NCBI GenBank assembly: GCA_050950425.1
Contig: JBMNHO010000001.1
Coordinates: forward strand, 248,001-312,000
Direction of reading: 5' to 3'
Source: RGIG529 sp050950425
GTDB taxonomy: Bacteria; Bacillota; Clostridia; Oscillospirales; Oscillospiraceae
Length of the DNA stretch: 64,000 nt
Under the pieces are notes generated by a model. That model was not told the origin of the DNA. It made no database searches and worked only from the letters and a program-made list of their open reading frames with translations. A program made the position numbers and the translations under genes. Of the stretch, positions 33,726 to 42,010 are shown piece after piece (within the stretch, counting starts at the first letter, position 1; each line of letters opens with the position of its first letter).

Positions 33726-34157
33726 TCATATGACATACTCATTCCCCGGCTGATCAGACCCCATCAAATCGGCAATGGTATAGCCGTCGAAAAAGTCATT
33801 GACGAGCCGATGAAATTTTCCCCACAAGGGCAAAGTGCGGCAGCCGGAGGCACGGGGACACTGTTCCGCGTGGGGCTCCAAACAGGCGACCGGGGCCAAG
33901 CTGCCCTCTGTTAATCGCAGGATGCTCCCCACTGTATATTGCTCCGGCGGCTTGCTCAGCCGGTAGCCGCCGCCTTTCCCCCGAAGCCCGATGAGCAGTC
34001 GCTCCCGCACCAGCACCCTTAAAATTGCTTCTAAATATTTTCCGGAAACCTCCTGCCGGGCGGCAATCTCCTTCAGTGGAACATACCCGTCCGACTGGTG
34101 TTCCGCCAAATCCATCATGACACGAAGGGCATACCGCCCTTTTGTTGAGACAATCAT
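33726..34157 (-). CDS. Rrf2 family transcriptional regulator with a cysteine triad
   Basis: 143 residues. The winged helix opens MIVSTKGRYALRVMMDLAEH, and the recognition region runs VPLKEIAARQEVSGKYLEAILRVL, followed by the wing GLRGKGGGYRLSK. Three cysteines occur downstream (C-x7-C-x5-C within LEPHAEQCPRASGC and the residue before it), the place where IscR and NsrR hold an Fe-S cluster. It is therefore a candidate redox, iron-sulfur or NO sensor. No isc/suf genes are adjacent; it is not near the desulfurase at 56 kb. The promoter is spanned by an inverted repeat, suggesting autoregulation. Confidence 0.9.
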   Translation of the reverse strand: MIVSTKGRYALRVMMDLAEHQSDGYVPLKEIAARQEVSGKYLEAILRVLVRERLLIGLRGKGGGYRLSKPPEQYTVGSILRLTEGSLAPVACLEPHAEQCPRASGCRTLPLWGKFHRLVNDFFDGYTIADLMGSDQPGNEYVI

Positions 34158-34173
34158 CGCGACCCCTCCATTT

Positions 34174-34210
34174 ATAAACCCATTATACCATAAGGTTTAT
34201 GGGGTTTCAA
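34174..34210 (-). promoter_or_regulatory. rrf2 promoter with overlapping inverted repeat (operator)
   Basis: On the minus strand TTGAAA (34205-34210) and TATAAT (34182-34187) are 17 bp apart. ATAAACC (34174-34180) and GGTTTAT (34194-34200) form an inverted repeat centred on the promoter, placed so a bound dimer would block polymerase. Confidence 0.65.
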
Positions 34211-34390
34211 GCGTGCTTTTGATTCTGAAGATATGAATGACGAAGGAGGGATAAAGCGGAGTTGCTACAATAAACAAGATAGAAACGGTGTCACCATTGC
34301 CCGTAAAGGACGACGATAGAAAAAAGCGAATGCCCAGATGTATGAAACAGGAGAAGCCCGAGGCATCCGTTTTTTGCGATAAAAGAAAGT

Positions 34391-34418
34391 TTGTTTTTTG
34401 ATCCATTTATAGTATACT
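34391..34418 (+). promoter_or_regulatory. Promoter for the YdcF-like gene
   Basis: TTGTTT and TATACT, 16-bp spacer, 80 bp ahead of the ATG. Confidence 0.5.
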
Positions 34419-34499
34419 TAAATTGCAATAAATCTATGTTCTGGAATGGAAGTAACAGGAGACAAGGCTGACATCCGGCGTGGGTAGGGGAGGAAGATA

Positions 34500-35492
34500 A
34501 TGAGCATTTGGGTTTTGACACTGCTTTTTTTGTTGACTTGCGCGTCGGGATACGGGTTATACCGCATGCCTCGGCGGGTTGCCTTCTGGGTTGGAACCGG
34601 AGTTGGGTTGCTACTCATATGGGGCGGCGTTTTGTTTTGGCGGGGTGGACTCCACGCAGTATGGCGTGGGGTGTATTGGTTTGCTTTGATGGTTGTGCCG
34701 ATTGGCCTTTTGTGCTTGGCAGGCCTTTTTTTGGCCGCCGGGGTGTCTTGCCGAACGAGAAAAAAGGAGAGGGGACTTCCGTTTTTCCCTATCGCTGGGA
34801 TTCTGGCGGGGCTTGCCCCGGCGGTTGTTCTGATTTTGCTCTTCGCCCCGCTTGGAACAGCTTGGTCCGGCCTATTGTACAGCTTGGTTTTCCTCGCAGG
34901 CTTCGTGTCTGTTTTATTCATTTTGTTTTTGATCTCCCTCCTCTATTTTTCCGTTTTTCCGAAAGACGCGTTCTGTGTTTTGGCAGACGGGATTATTGAG
35001 GAAGAGGCGGGGGAACCGAGCGTGGACACAAGGACATCCCGTCTGAAAAAGGCGCTGCGAGGCTGGAAACCTGAAGAAGTGAAATGGGTTTTGGCGGGAT
35101 CTGAGCCGCCAAACCCCTTGCGTCCGCCTGATGCGGAAGGAATGAGGGCATATTTAATGGATCGGGGGGTGCCGGAAGAGGCCATCTTATTGGAAAACGG
35201 GACAGATACGATTTTGGAGCTTTTATGTTACATATCTGATCAGCCGGGCTGGAAAGAGGACTGGTGGACCGTGTTAACAGATCGCTGCGATGTTTGGGCT
35301 GTGGTATGCGCGATGGAGCATCTGGCCTTGCAGGGGGATGTGGTGGGAACAAAAGAAATCCGCCCCTGCTCCGTTTCGCGCTTGACGCGGGGATGTGTTC
35401 GTTTCTTTTTTCATTGGCGCCGCAAATGGCTCATTTGCGGCACTGCGTGGTTTCTGTTTTTTGTGGCTTCGTTGATGCCCATTTGGAGATAG
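34500..35492 (+). CDS. Divergent DUF218/YdcF-like membrane protein (330 aa)
   Basis: Four to five N-terminal membrane helices (about 1-150) are followed by a Rossmann-like soluble domain (about 155-290). The domain keeps the DUF218 layout: a first strand FCVLADGIIEE, WVLAGSEPP where SG(G) is usual, an acidic EAEGM-like segment, RGVPEEAILLENGTDT near residues 218-233, and a late strand WTVLTDRCDVWAVV. A final membrane helix ends the protein. Several catalytic-looking positions (SEA, RNTxEN) are changed, so it may be inactive or specialised. GGAGGAAG precedes the ATG. The family call is moderate. Confidence 0.6.
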   Translation: MSIWVLTLLFLLTCASGYGLYRMPRRVAFWVGTGVGLLLIWGGVLFWRGGLHAVWRGVYWFALMVVPIGLLCLAGLFLAAGVSCRTRKKERGLPFFPIAGILAGLAPAVVLILLFAPLGTAWSGLLYSLVFLAGFVSVLFILFLISLLYFSVFPKDAFCVLADGIIEEEAGEPSVDTRTSRLKKALRGWKPEEVKWVLAGSEPPNPLRPPDAEGMRAYLMDRGVPEEAILLENGTDTILELLCYISDQPGWKEDWWTVLTDRCDVWAVVCAMEHLALQGDVVGTKEIRPCSVSRLTRGCVRFFFHWRRKWLICGTAWFLFFVASLMPIWR

Positions 35493-35674
35493 CAGCCCAT
35501 CGGACAGAAGGGAGCATGTCTTTCCAAAGAAAGAAGGACAGGAAGGGGGAAAGGTGGATGTCGATGGTATAAAAACGCTTTCTATTTCTAAAAATTTGTA
35601 GTATGATAATCCCATTGGAATATAAATCATTCAGGCGCGGCTTTTACCGCCACCGAAAAAGGAAGGGAAAATTT

Positions 35675-36301
35675 ATGGATCGAAATGCATATGGTAAAAT
35701 GGACTACACATTATGTTTGTTGTCGGCTGCTGCAAATGGAAAACAGCAGGGATGTATTATAAACTCATTCCACCAGGCAACTTCGTCTCGCCCGCCGAAA
35801 TTTACGATTACAGTCAATCAGGACAACGAAACCTGCAAGGCAGTCACCAGCGCAAACAGTTTTTGCGTGACGCTTCTGTCGGCGGATTGTCCGGAAGAAA
35901 TCGTCAATGCATTTGGCTACAAATCCGGCCGCGCCGGAGATAAATTTGCGTCTTATGATGTTCAGCTGGATGCAGCGGGAAACCCCTACCTGAAAGAGCA
36001 TATGCTCTCCCGTGTGAGCTGCCGGGTGATAGACAAAATAGAAATCGGGAACTTCATCCTGTTCGTAGGAGAAGCAACGGAGGCGGAAGTGTTTTCTGAC
36101 GGGTCTGTCTTGACGTTGGAGGGGCTTGCCAGCCGCGGCAAAAGCGCCCCGCCCCAAGCAACGGTTTACCGCACTGTTGCGATGAATCAATACCGCTGCA
36201 CGGTTTGTGGGTATATTCACGAGGCTGAGTTTCTGAAGCCGGACTTCCGCTGCCCTGTTTGCAATGCGCCGGCGGAGAAATTTGTATTGATTGAGCCGTA
36301 A
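35675..36301 (+). CDS. Flavin reductase-rubredoxin fusion (high-molecular-weight rubredoxin type)
   Basis: The N-terminal FMN-binding split-barrel domain (about 1-155: CLLSAAANGKQQGCIINSF, TITVNQDNETCK, SANSFCVTLLS) is linked to a C-terminal rubredoxin (about 172-208: YRCTVCGYIHEAE and CPVCNAP). In Moorella and other acetogens such proteins (Hrb) pass electrons from NAD(P)H to flavodiiron NO/O2 reductases. The flavodiiron protein at the start of this window already contains both modules. ATG is chosen 24 codons inside a longer frame because GGAAGGGAAA lies just upstream. 208 residues. Confidence 0.9.
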   Translation: MDRNAYGKMDYTLCLLSAAANGKQQGCIINSFHQATSSRPPKFTITVNQDNETCKAVTSANSFCVTLLSADCPEEIVNAFGYKSGRAGDKFASYDVQLDAAGNPYLKEHMLSRVSCRVIDKIEIGNFILFVGEATEAEVFSDGSVLTLEGLASRGKSAPPQATVYRTVAMNQYRCTVCGYIHEAEFLKPDFRCPVCNAPAEKFVLIEP

Positions 36302-36401
36302 TCAACGCCGGATTGAAACGCTCCATCGCAGACAAAAAAATGGAGGGAAATAGGGCTGCAACAGAAAAAGCTGGTGTTGGGCCGAGAGATGATGAAGCAA
36401 A

Positions 36402-36444
36402 AACCCCGCCGCATTCGGGTGAAAGCGGCGGGGGCTTGCCTTTT
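36402..36444 (+). terminator. Terminator after the flavin reductase-rubredoxin gene
   Basis: 9-bp stem CCCCGCCGC/GCGGCGGGG, then CTTGCCTTTT. The T-rich end overlaps the next promoter. Confidence 0.6.
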
Positions 36445-36464
36445 GCGCGCATTTGTGGTATAAT
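36436..36464 (+). promoter_or_regulatory. Promoter with extended -10 ahead of the L25 leader
   Basis: TTGCCT and TATAAT, 17-bp spacer, with TG one base before the -10 (extended -10). Confidence 0.7.
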
Positions 36465-36470
36465 AAGAAA

Positions 36471-36553
36471 AACTGAATGATAAAAGAACCGTCTATCAGA
36501 AGGGCTTTTGGTATTGCATCATTTTGATGCCATATGGAAAGCCCTTTTTTTTT
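36471..36553 (+). ncRNA. Short terminated leader or small RNA upstream of the L25 gene
   Basis: About 80 nt from the extended -10 promoter to a strong intrinsic terminator: stem AAGGGCTTT/AAAGCCCTT with an inner GCATCA/TGATGC helix and nine T. A small preceding hairpin (TGATA/TATCA) could pair alternatively. With only ~75 nt separating it from the L25 start, it may be an attenuator of that gene or a free small RNA. No known riboswitch recognised. Confidence 0.5.
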
Positions 36554-36630
36554 ATAATCACAGGGCACTCAGGCCGATTTTTATGAGAACGGCCGTTGAT
36601 ATAAGAATCAAACGATGAGGAGGATGTCAA

Positions 36631-37176
36631 GTGAATAGTATAACAGTGGAAAAACGAAATCCGGCGGCAAAGGCAAAGCAGCTCAGACGTTCTGGAATTG
36701 TGCCTTGTGTAATCTATGGCAGTTCCCTCGAAGAGTCCATTTCGGGGCAAATGGGAAGGGAGACGGCAAGGCAATTGCTGCGTAAAAAGCACGAAGGCAG
36801 CACCGTAAAAATTCAGTACGAAGGAACGACCATACCGGGGCTTGTCAAGTCGGTGGATCGGAGTGTGATCGGCGACGAAATACTCCACATTGGGTTCCAA
36901 GCGCTGGACGCCAAAAAAAGTGTCAACAGCAAGGCTCGCATTATCTTGGAAAACAAGGAGAAAGTGGAAGGAGTTCTGGAGCAAATGCTGTTTGAAGTAC
37001 AGTATGCAGCCCTGCCGGAAGACTTGTTCGATACGATAACAATCGACCTGTCGAGCTTGTCCGTTGGAACGGTGCTGACTGTGGAAGATATTCCGGCACT
37101 TTGCGAGGAAACCATTGCCCTTCAAACAGCCACAGATAACATTGTGTTGAGAATTGGGGACAAGAAACGGATTTAA
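36631..37176 (+). CDS. rplY: Ribosomal protein bL25, general stress protein Ctc form
   Basis: Two-domain L25/Ctc (181 residues). The N-terminal 5S rRNA-binding domain has RNPAAKAKQLRRSGIVPCVIYG and the C-terminal TL5-type beta domain runs about 95-181 (VEGVLEQMLFEVQYAALPED, IDLSSLSVGTVLTVEDIP). GTG start with GAGGAGGAT upstream. It is preceded by a transcript with a strong terminator, so read-through is probably needed for expression. In Bacillus ctc is stress-induced; here no SigB site is seen. Confidence 0.9.
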   Translation: MNSITVEKRNPAAKAKQLRRSGIVPCVIYGSSLEESISGQMGRETARQLLRKKHEGSTVKIQYEGTTIPGLVKSVDRSVIGDEILHIGFQALDAKKSVNSKARIILENKEKVEGVLEQMLFEVQYAALPEDLFDTITIDLSSLSVGTVLTVEDIPALCEETIALQTATDNIVLRIGDKKRI

Positions 37177-37303
37177 GGATGGAGTGCGTAAATAAAACAA
37201 CACTCCATTGTGTTTTTTGGATCCAAACGGAAAGAGTCCAAACTTTTGCATGGAAAAGCAAGACGGGCAAGGCTCTTTCTCAGCTTTCAGAAAGGAGAAG
37301 GCA

Positions 37304-38059
37304 ATGATCGGCCATGCCGTAAAGCATAATATTTTTGGTACAGGAATTATCACAGATATTTATGATGACGTTATAACGATCTGTTTTGGGAAAAAAGAGA
37401 AGAGGTTTATTTATCCGGATGCCTTTCGGGATTACCTGGCCTTTTCGAATCAGGCAGAACAAAGACGCATCGATCAAATGATTACAAAGAAAACAAAAAA
37501 AGAAGAAGAAAGCCGACAAAAGGCGCAAGTAGAACGAGACCGGCAGAGAAGATCAAAGAACTTTAAAGTCATAGTCAACTCACAAGCCGTTTTCCAGATT
37601 TCAGCGCAAGACAAAAACCGTGTTTTTTCTGATTGGGTGGTTTCCACCGGGAAATATTTAAGCGGATATTCCAAGGGATTGCCTCGGGTTCCGGAACGGT
37701 TAAAGCCAAATGCCGTTTGTCTGTTAACGGAACGGCCGAAAGACGTGCCGGAGGCCCAGCGCCGTATCATCGGTGCATTTATGGTTGAAAGTGATTTTTT
37801 CGGTGATGAATGCAAAGACGGGTTGATTCGCGCCCATGAGACATACCGAATCGCTCTGCGGGAAGAAGCCTATCTGCCTTTCTGGAGCTATTTTGCGGAA
37901 TCTGTACAGCCCAAATGGGGGAACACGGCTTATAAGTATTTTTCCAATCAGGTGATGCAAAGCATCCTTCAGGACATGATAGCAGGCAGCACACAGGAAG
38001 AAAAGGAAAACATTCAGTCGTTCAACCGATATTTTAGGAAGCTTAATCGTTTTTCATAA
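37304..38059 (+). CDS. Hypothetical protein with UvrD-tail-like N-terminal domain (251 aa)
   Basis: The first 45 residues (GHAVKHNIFGTGIITDIYDD, then ITICFGKKEKRFIYPDAF) match the small Tudor-like barrel found at the C-terminus of UvrD/PcrA helicases and in unrelated clostridial proteins. It is probably a protein-interaction module. A charged coiled coil (about 60-85, KKEEESRQKAQVERDRQRR) leads to a C-terminal domain with GAFMVESDFFGDECKDG and YLPFWSYFAESVQPKWGNTAYKYFS, a pattern recurring in proteins of unknown function in this class. ATG chosen with AAAGGAGAAGG 3-4 nt upstream. Function not known. Confidence 0.8.
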   Translation: MIGHAVKHNIFGTGIITDIYDDVITICFGKKEKRFIYPDAFRDYLAFSNQAEQRRIDQMITKKTKKEEESRQKAQVERDRQRRSKNFKVIVNSQAVFQISAQDKNRVFSDWVVSTGKYLSGYSKGLPRVPERLKPNAVCLLTERPKDVPEAQRRIIGAFMVESDFFGDECKDGLIRAHETYRIALREEAYLPFWSYFAESVQPKWGNTAYKYFSNQVMQSILQDMIAGSTQEEKENIQSFNRYFRKLNRFS

Positions 38060-38085
38060 ACATGCCCTCGAGAGAGGGAAGGGAC

Positions 38086-38132
38086 GATAATAAAAAAGCT
38101 CTCAGCGCCAGCTGAGAGCTTTTTTTATTATC
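38086..38132. terminator. Bidirectional terminator between the hypothetical gene and tsf
   Basis: Long inverted repeat (GATAATAAAAAAGCTCTCAGC and its complement, loop GCCA or similar) with A-run on one side and T-run on the other; serves both converging transcripts. Confidence 0.92.
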
Positions 38133-38170
38133 CTTTTTTATTATATAACAGGATCACGGAGATTTCGTTA

Positions 38171-39109
38171 TTATTTTGTCATGCTGGCAACTTCGTCCGC
38201 GAAGTTGTCCGCCTTTTTTTCAATGCCTTCTCCTTTTTCGAAGCGAACAAACCCTTTGACAGCGATGCTGCCGCCCAGTTCTTTTGCCACTGCATCCACG
38301 TGTTTTTGCACGGAAAGCTTATTTTCCTTTACATAGGGCTGGTTTAACAGACAGATCTCTTCGTAGTACTTGGAGATCCGGCCATTGACCATATTCTCAG
38401 CAATTTTTTGGGCTTTGTCCTCGGGCATATTTTTGGCTTTGTTTTCTTCCAAGGCCTTGGCAAGCTGGATTTCACGCTCTTTTTCCAGCTCTCCGCCGGG
38501 AACGGCTTCCGGGTTCAGGTAGAGCGGGCGCATAGCGGCAATTTGCATGGCGATATCTTTGCCGAGAGCAATGACGGCCTCGTTGTCTTTTAAGTTGTCG
38601 GACACTTCCATGTTGACCAAAACGCCGATTTTACCGCCCATGTGAACGTAAGGCACCGAAACACCGGTGTCATAACGGGCAAAACGGCGTACTTTAATAT
38701 TTTCTCCGATGGTCAGCACTTTTTCCTGCTGCATTTCCGTAATGGTTTTGCCGGAATCCAGGAAAGAGAGCGCCATCAAAGCATCCAGATCGGCAGGTGC
38801 TTTTTCCGCCACAATCTTCGCCACGTCGGACACAAACTTTTGGAAGTCCTCGTTTTTGGCGACGAAGTCCGTTTCGCTGTTCACTTCTACAATGGCGCCT
38901 GTCCCGTTTGCGGAGACAATGGCGCTGACAACACCTTCCGCCGCGATTCTGCCGGCTTTTTTCTGCGCCGCGGCAAGGCCCTTTTCTCTCAAAAAGGCAA
39001 TGGCTTTTTCCATATCACCACCAGACGCGGTCAGCGCCTTTTTGCAGTCCATCATGCCGACGCCAGTCGCTTCGCGCAGGGCTTGTACGTCTTTTGCTGT
39101 AAATGCCAT
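38171..39109 (-). CDS. tsf: Elongation factor Ts
   Basis: Nucleotide-exchange factor for EF-Tu. The N-terminal UBA-like domain is TAKDVQALREATGVGMMDCKKAL, followed by GSGGDMEKAIAFLREKG-type sequence. The core has VNSETDFVAKNEDF and the C-terminal coiled-coil region is long (about 175-250). 312 residues, on the long side for the family and typical of Bacillota with a two-repeat core. ATG with GGAGGG 9 nt upstream. Downstream of rpsB, separated by a hairpin. Confidence 0.96.
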   Translation of the reverse strand: MAFTAKDVQALREATGVGMMDCKKALTASGGDMEKAIAFLREKGLAAAQKKAGRIAAEGVVSAIVSANGTGAIVEVNSETDFVAKNEDFQKFVSDVAKIVAEKAPADLDALMALSFLDSGKTITEMQQEKVLTIGENIKVRRFARYDTGVSVPYVHMGGKIGVLVNMEVSDNLKDNEAVIALGKDIAMQIAAMRPLYLNPEAVPGGELEKEREIQLAKALEENKAKNMPEDKAQKIAENMVNGRISKYYEEICLLNQPYVKENKLSVQKHVDAVAKELGGSIAVKGFVRFEKGEGIEKKADNFADEVASMTK

Positions 39110-39150
39110 GAGATTTTTCCCTCCATTTATCATTCCGTGAATTGTATTCA

Positions 39151-39185
39151 TAAAAAGTGCCCGCCGCACCCCGGCGGGCACTTTA
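39151..39185 (-). terminator. Intergenic terminator/attenuator between rpsB and tsf
   Basis: On the minus strand a 13-bp stem (AAAGTGCCCGCCG/CGGCGGGCACTTT) is followed by TT and an A/T-rich tail. It should reduce tsf relative to rpsB. Confidence 0.75.
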
Positions 39186-39194
39186 CAGTTCAAA

Positions 39195-39947
39195 TTACTC
39201 AGCGGCAGGTGCCGGTTGTTCCGGGGCTGTTTCCCCGGCCGGTGCTTCCTCTTCGCCTGTTTCCATGCCTTGTCTGCCTTCTACAATGGCATTGGCCATT
39301 ACGCCGGAAATCAGCCTGATGGCGCGGATGGCGTCATCGTTTCCGGGGATGACGTAATCGATTTCATCGGGGTCGCAGTTGGTGTCTACGATGGCAACAA
39401 TGGGGATGCCGAGCTTGCGGGCTTCGGCAATGGCGTTGCGCTCCTTGCGGGGATCAATGATAAAAAGGGCACCGGGCAACTTTTTCATATCCTTTACGCC
39501 GCCCAAATATTTTTCCAGCTTGGCGATTTCACCTTGCAGCTTGATGACTTCTTTTTTAGGAAGCATATCAAAGGTGCCGTCCTCCTGCATTTTTCGGAGC
39601 TGATTGAGACGGTCTACCCGGCCGCGCATGGTCTTAAAGTTCGTCAGCATACCACCCAGCCAACGGGCATTGACATAATACATACCCACACGGGAGGCTT
39701 CTTCCCGGATGGCTTCCTGTGCTTGCTTTTTTGTGCCGACAAACAAGATAGATTGGTTGTTTTCCGGAAGGCTGCGCACAAAATTATACGCTTCCTCCAG
39801 CTTTTTAACGGTTTTTTGCAGGTCAATGATATAAATACCATTTCTCTCCGTGTAAATATAGGTGGCCATTTTCGGGTTCCACCGGCGGGTTTGGTGTCCA
39901 AAGTGGACGCCTGCTTCCAAAAGTTGTTTCATAGATACGACTGCCAT
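39195..39947 (-). CDS. rpsB: Ribosomal protein uS2
   Basis: Small-subunit protein. MKQLLEAGVHFGHQTRRWNPKM near the N-terminus and YIYTERNGIYIIDLQKTV follow the family closely; LPGALFIIDPRKERNAIAEA and GIPIVAIVDTNCDPDEIDYVIPGNDDAIRA are also present. 250 residues, with a Glu/Ala/Pro-rich C-terminal tail. The start with GAGGAATG just upstream is preferred over a longer in-frame extension through the leader. Followed by tsf on the same message. Confidence 0.97.
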   Translation of the reverse strand: MAVVSMKQLLEAGVHFGHQTRRWNPKMATYIYTERNGIYIIDLQKTVKKLEEAYNFVRSLPENNQSILFVGTKKQAQEAIREEASRVGMYYVNARWLGGMLTNFKTMRGRVDRLNQLRKMQEDGTFDMLPKKEVIKLQGEIAKLEKYLGGVKDMKKLPGALFIIDPRKERNAIAEARKLGIPIVAIVDTNCDPDEIDYVIPGNDDAIRAIRLISGVMANAIVEGRQGMETGEEEAPAGETAPEQPAPAAE

Positions 39948-40069
39948 TGATACATTCCTCCAAAATTCGTTTTTACCTCCGCCTTCTTCTTCGAAACGGC
40001 CCACCGAACCCACCGCGGGGCGCGGACGGCACGCAGCCGACTCTCCAAAGGCGTGTGTAGTGCCCAAAT

Positions 40070-40098
40070 ATGTTAGCATATTTTGAGAGATTATGCAA
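40070..40098 (-). promoter_or_regulatory. Promoter of the rpsB-tsf unit
   Basis: On the minus strand TTGCAT (40093-40098) and TAACAT (40070-40075), 17-bp spacer. The ~115-nt leader down to the rpsB start is GC-rich with hairpin potential and may hold an S2 autoregulatory element; this is not demonstrated. Confidence 0.65.
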
Positions 40099-40119
40099 GG
40101 GTAAAAAGAAAGATTCCCT

Positions 40120-40683
40120 TTATTTGTTTTTTTGGCCCGATTTTCGGTCCAATGTTTCATAGTCGTCCAGAACAGATTTCATAATCGCGTTATAGATTTT
40201 TTCCGGATGGCGGCGAAAGTTGTCCTCCAGCCGCTGGGCTTGCGTTTCGTTGGGGGCGAGAAGATCCAGCGTCATGATATTCTCAAAATCGTCATCTAAA
40301 GAAAGTCGAACGGTAAAGCCGCTGTCTGTCCGCGGCATTCGGGTGGATTTCACCTGGGCACTGCGGCGCAGACGGGCGTTTAAAAGGGATAGCTCACGGT
40401 CTGCGTGCATCCTGACGGAATACGGCAGACTGCTTTCGCAGATGGCGCCGTTTTTCACGCCTTTTTCTGTGATGGTGTACCGATCCTTTTCCGCCTGGTT
40501 CAGGTGATCCGTTTTCACAAGCTCTGCCAAAGCCTCCACATATTGAAAATAATCAACACCCTCATCGCACATAGTAAGGTCGGTCAGCGTGGGAAAATCC
40601 AGCGGTTCCACGGCGCGGGTCAAGATATACAAAATAAGGAATTTGATCTCTAATTTATCATGGATAAAGCCAAATCGAGACAT
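40120..40683 (-). CDS. DUF4364 family protein
   Basis: 187 residues. The opening MSRFGFIHDKLEIKFLILYIL, then LTDLTMCDEGVDYFQYVEALAELV, is the winged-helix-like region shared by DUF4364 proteins of Clostridia. A C-terminal domain follows with FTVRLSLDDDFENIMTLDLLAPNE. No enzymatic residues are evident; a DNA-binding regulator is the usual guess. Two adjacent ATGs are possible, and the second fits better with the AAAGGAAG ribosome site. Encoded alone between rpsB and spoIIIA, on the minus strand. Confidence 0.8.
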   Translation of the reverse strand: MSRFGFIHDKLEIKFLILYILTRAVEPLDFPTLTDLTMCDEGVDYFQYVEALAELVKTDHLNQAEKDRYTITEKGVKNGAICESSLPYSVRMHADRELSLLNARLRRSAQVKSTRMPRTDSGFTVRLSLDDDFENIMTLDLLAPNETQAQRLEDNFRRHPEKIYNAIMKSVLDDYETLDRKSGQKNK

Positions 40684-40786
40684 CATTCCACTTCCTTTCG
40701 TCCAGTTATGGTACATGCTCCGTTTTTATTATAGCGGAAAGAAGGACAAAGGTACAGGGGGTTTTTCATCATTCTTCCTTTGCATG

Positions 40787-40815
40787 GCATAAAGTGGGAC
40801 AGGCGCCCATAGATA
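40787..40815 (+). promoter_or_regulatory. SigE-like promoter of the spoIIIA operon
   Basis: GCATAAA and CATAGATA separated by 14 bp match the mother-cell sigma-E pattern (KMATAWW-N13/15-CATACAHT). It lies about 45 bp before spoIIIAA, the known sporulation-phase expression point. Confidence 0.5.
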
Positions 40816-40858
40816 TAGGGCAGGAAACATTGAAAAGAACAGGAGAGGGAGGATCTGG

Positions 40859-42010
40859 ATGGATCAATTGACATATGGAGCGGCTTGTTTTGAAAATGCG
40901 GCAGAGCTTTTGCCCCGGGAAATGCGTTATGCTGTGACAAAACTGCCTTTGTCCCAGCGCGCGGAGGCAGAGGAGATTCGTCTGCGGGCCGGGCGTGGGC
41001 TGATGATTTGCGGTCCCGCGGGGGAATATCCGGTGGTCAATGGACAAGGGTTGATGGTCTACCAAAGCGATTTGCGGCATGTATTGGAAATTGCCACCCA
41101 GGCATCGGCCCACAGCGCCCTGGAACAAGTGCGGCACGGATTTTTCACCGTGCGGGGCGGGCATCGGATCGGCCTTTGCGGGACAGCGGTGGTAAGGGCA
41201 GGAGAGGTTTCCAATTTGCGGGATTTATCATCTCTTTCCATCCGCATTGCGAAGCAGGTGCCGGGGATTTGCTCCGGAGTGTATGAACAGCTTTGGGAGG
41301 ACGGACGATTTTGCAATACGCTGATTCTTTCCCCTCCGGGGGGCGGAAAAACAACCTTGCTGCGAGATTTGATTGTACGGATATCAAATGGAGACCCGCA
41401 AAACGGCATCGCCGGGCTACGGGTTGGATTGGCGGATGAACGAGGGGAAGTGGCGGCTATGTACAACGGAATGCCCCAGATGGAGATCGGCCTGCGAACC
41501 GATGTTTTAGACGGCTGTCCAAAGGCGGAGGGAATGCTTTTGCTTTTGCGGGGGATGAACCCTCAAGTGCTGGCGGCGGACGAAATTACGGCGCCGGCAG
41601 ACTGCGGCGCTTTGGAAATGGCGGCCAATTGCGGCGTTGCGCTTCTCGCCACTGCGCACAGCACAGATCGGGCGGAGCTGTTTCGCAGACCTATGTATCA
41701 AACACTGCTACGCCGCGGCGTTTTCAAACGCCTGGTTGTCATCTCGGTCAAAGATGGACAAAGGGTGTATCAGGTGGAGCGACTTGGGGGTGCGCAGGAG
41801 GAGCAGAAAGCGCCAAAAGAGCCGGCTTCAAAGGCCAAGCGGTTTTCTTCAGAGGAAGGAGAGCGGCTCTATTGCACCGGACGGAGGGAGCCGCCCCGCA
41901 AGCTGGTTTCCCCGGGCTGTAACCTGGCGCGCGAAGAGGCGCGCAAGGCGAAGGAGGAAGAGAGACAGACACCGGCACGGACGGGAGGAGAGAAGCCATG
42001 TTCAGGCTGA
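40859..42010 (+). CDS. spoIIIAA: Stage III sporulation protein AA, secretion-type ATPase
   Basis: ATPase of the SpoIIIA-SpoIIQ feeding-tube complex, related to type II/IV secretion ATPases. Walker A PPGGGKTTLLRDL is near residues 160-172; LADERGEVAAMYNG and MNPQVLAADEI carry the Asp box/Walker B. 383 residues compared with about 305 in B. subtilis: the last ~55 residues after VYQVERLGG are an Arg/Glu/Lys-rich tail that does not look like part of the fold. Its 3' end overlaps spoIIIAB. Confidence 0.94.
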   Translation: MDQLTYGAACFENAAELLPREMRYAVTKLPLSQRAEAEEIRLRAGRGLMICGPAGEYPVVNGQGLMVYQSDLRHVLEIATQASAHSALEQVRHGFFTVRGGHRIGLCGTAVVRAGEVSNLRDLSSLSIRIAKQVPGICSGVYEQLWEDGRFCNTLILSPPGGGKTTLLRDLIVRISNGDPQNGIAGLRVGLADERGEVAAMYNGMPQMEIGLRTDVLDGCPKAEGMLLLLRGMNPQVLAADEITAPADCGALEMAANCGVALLATAHSTDRAELFRRPMYQTLLRRGVFKRLVVISVKDGQRVYQVERLGGAQEEQKAPKEPASKAKRFSSEEGERLYCTGRREPPRKLVSPGCNLAREEARKAKEEERQTPARTGGEKPCSG

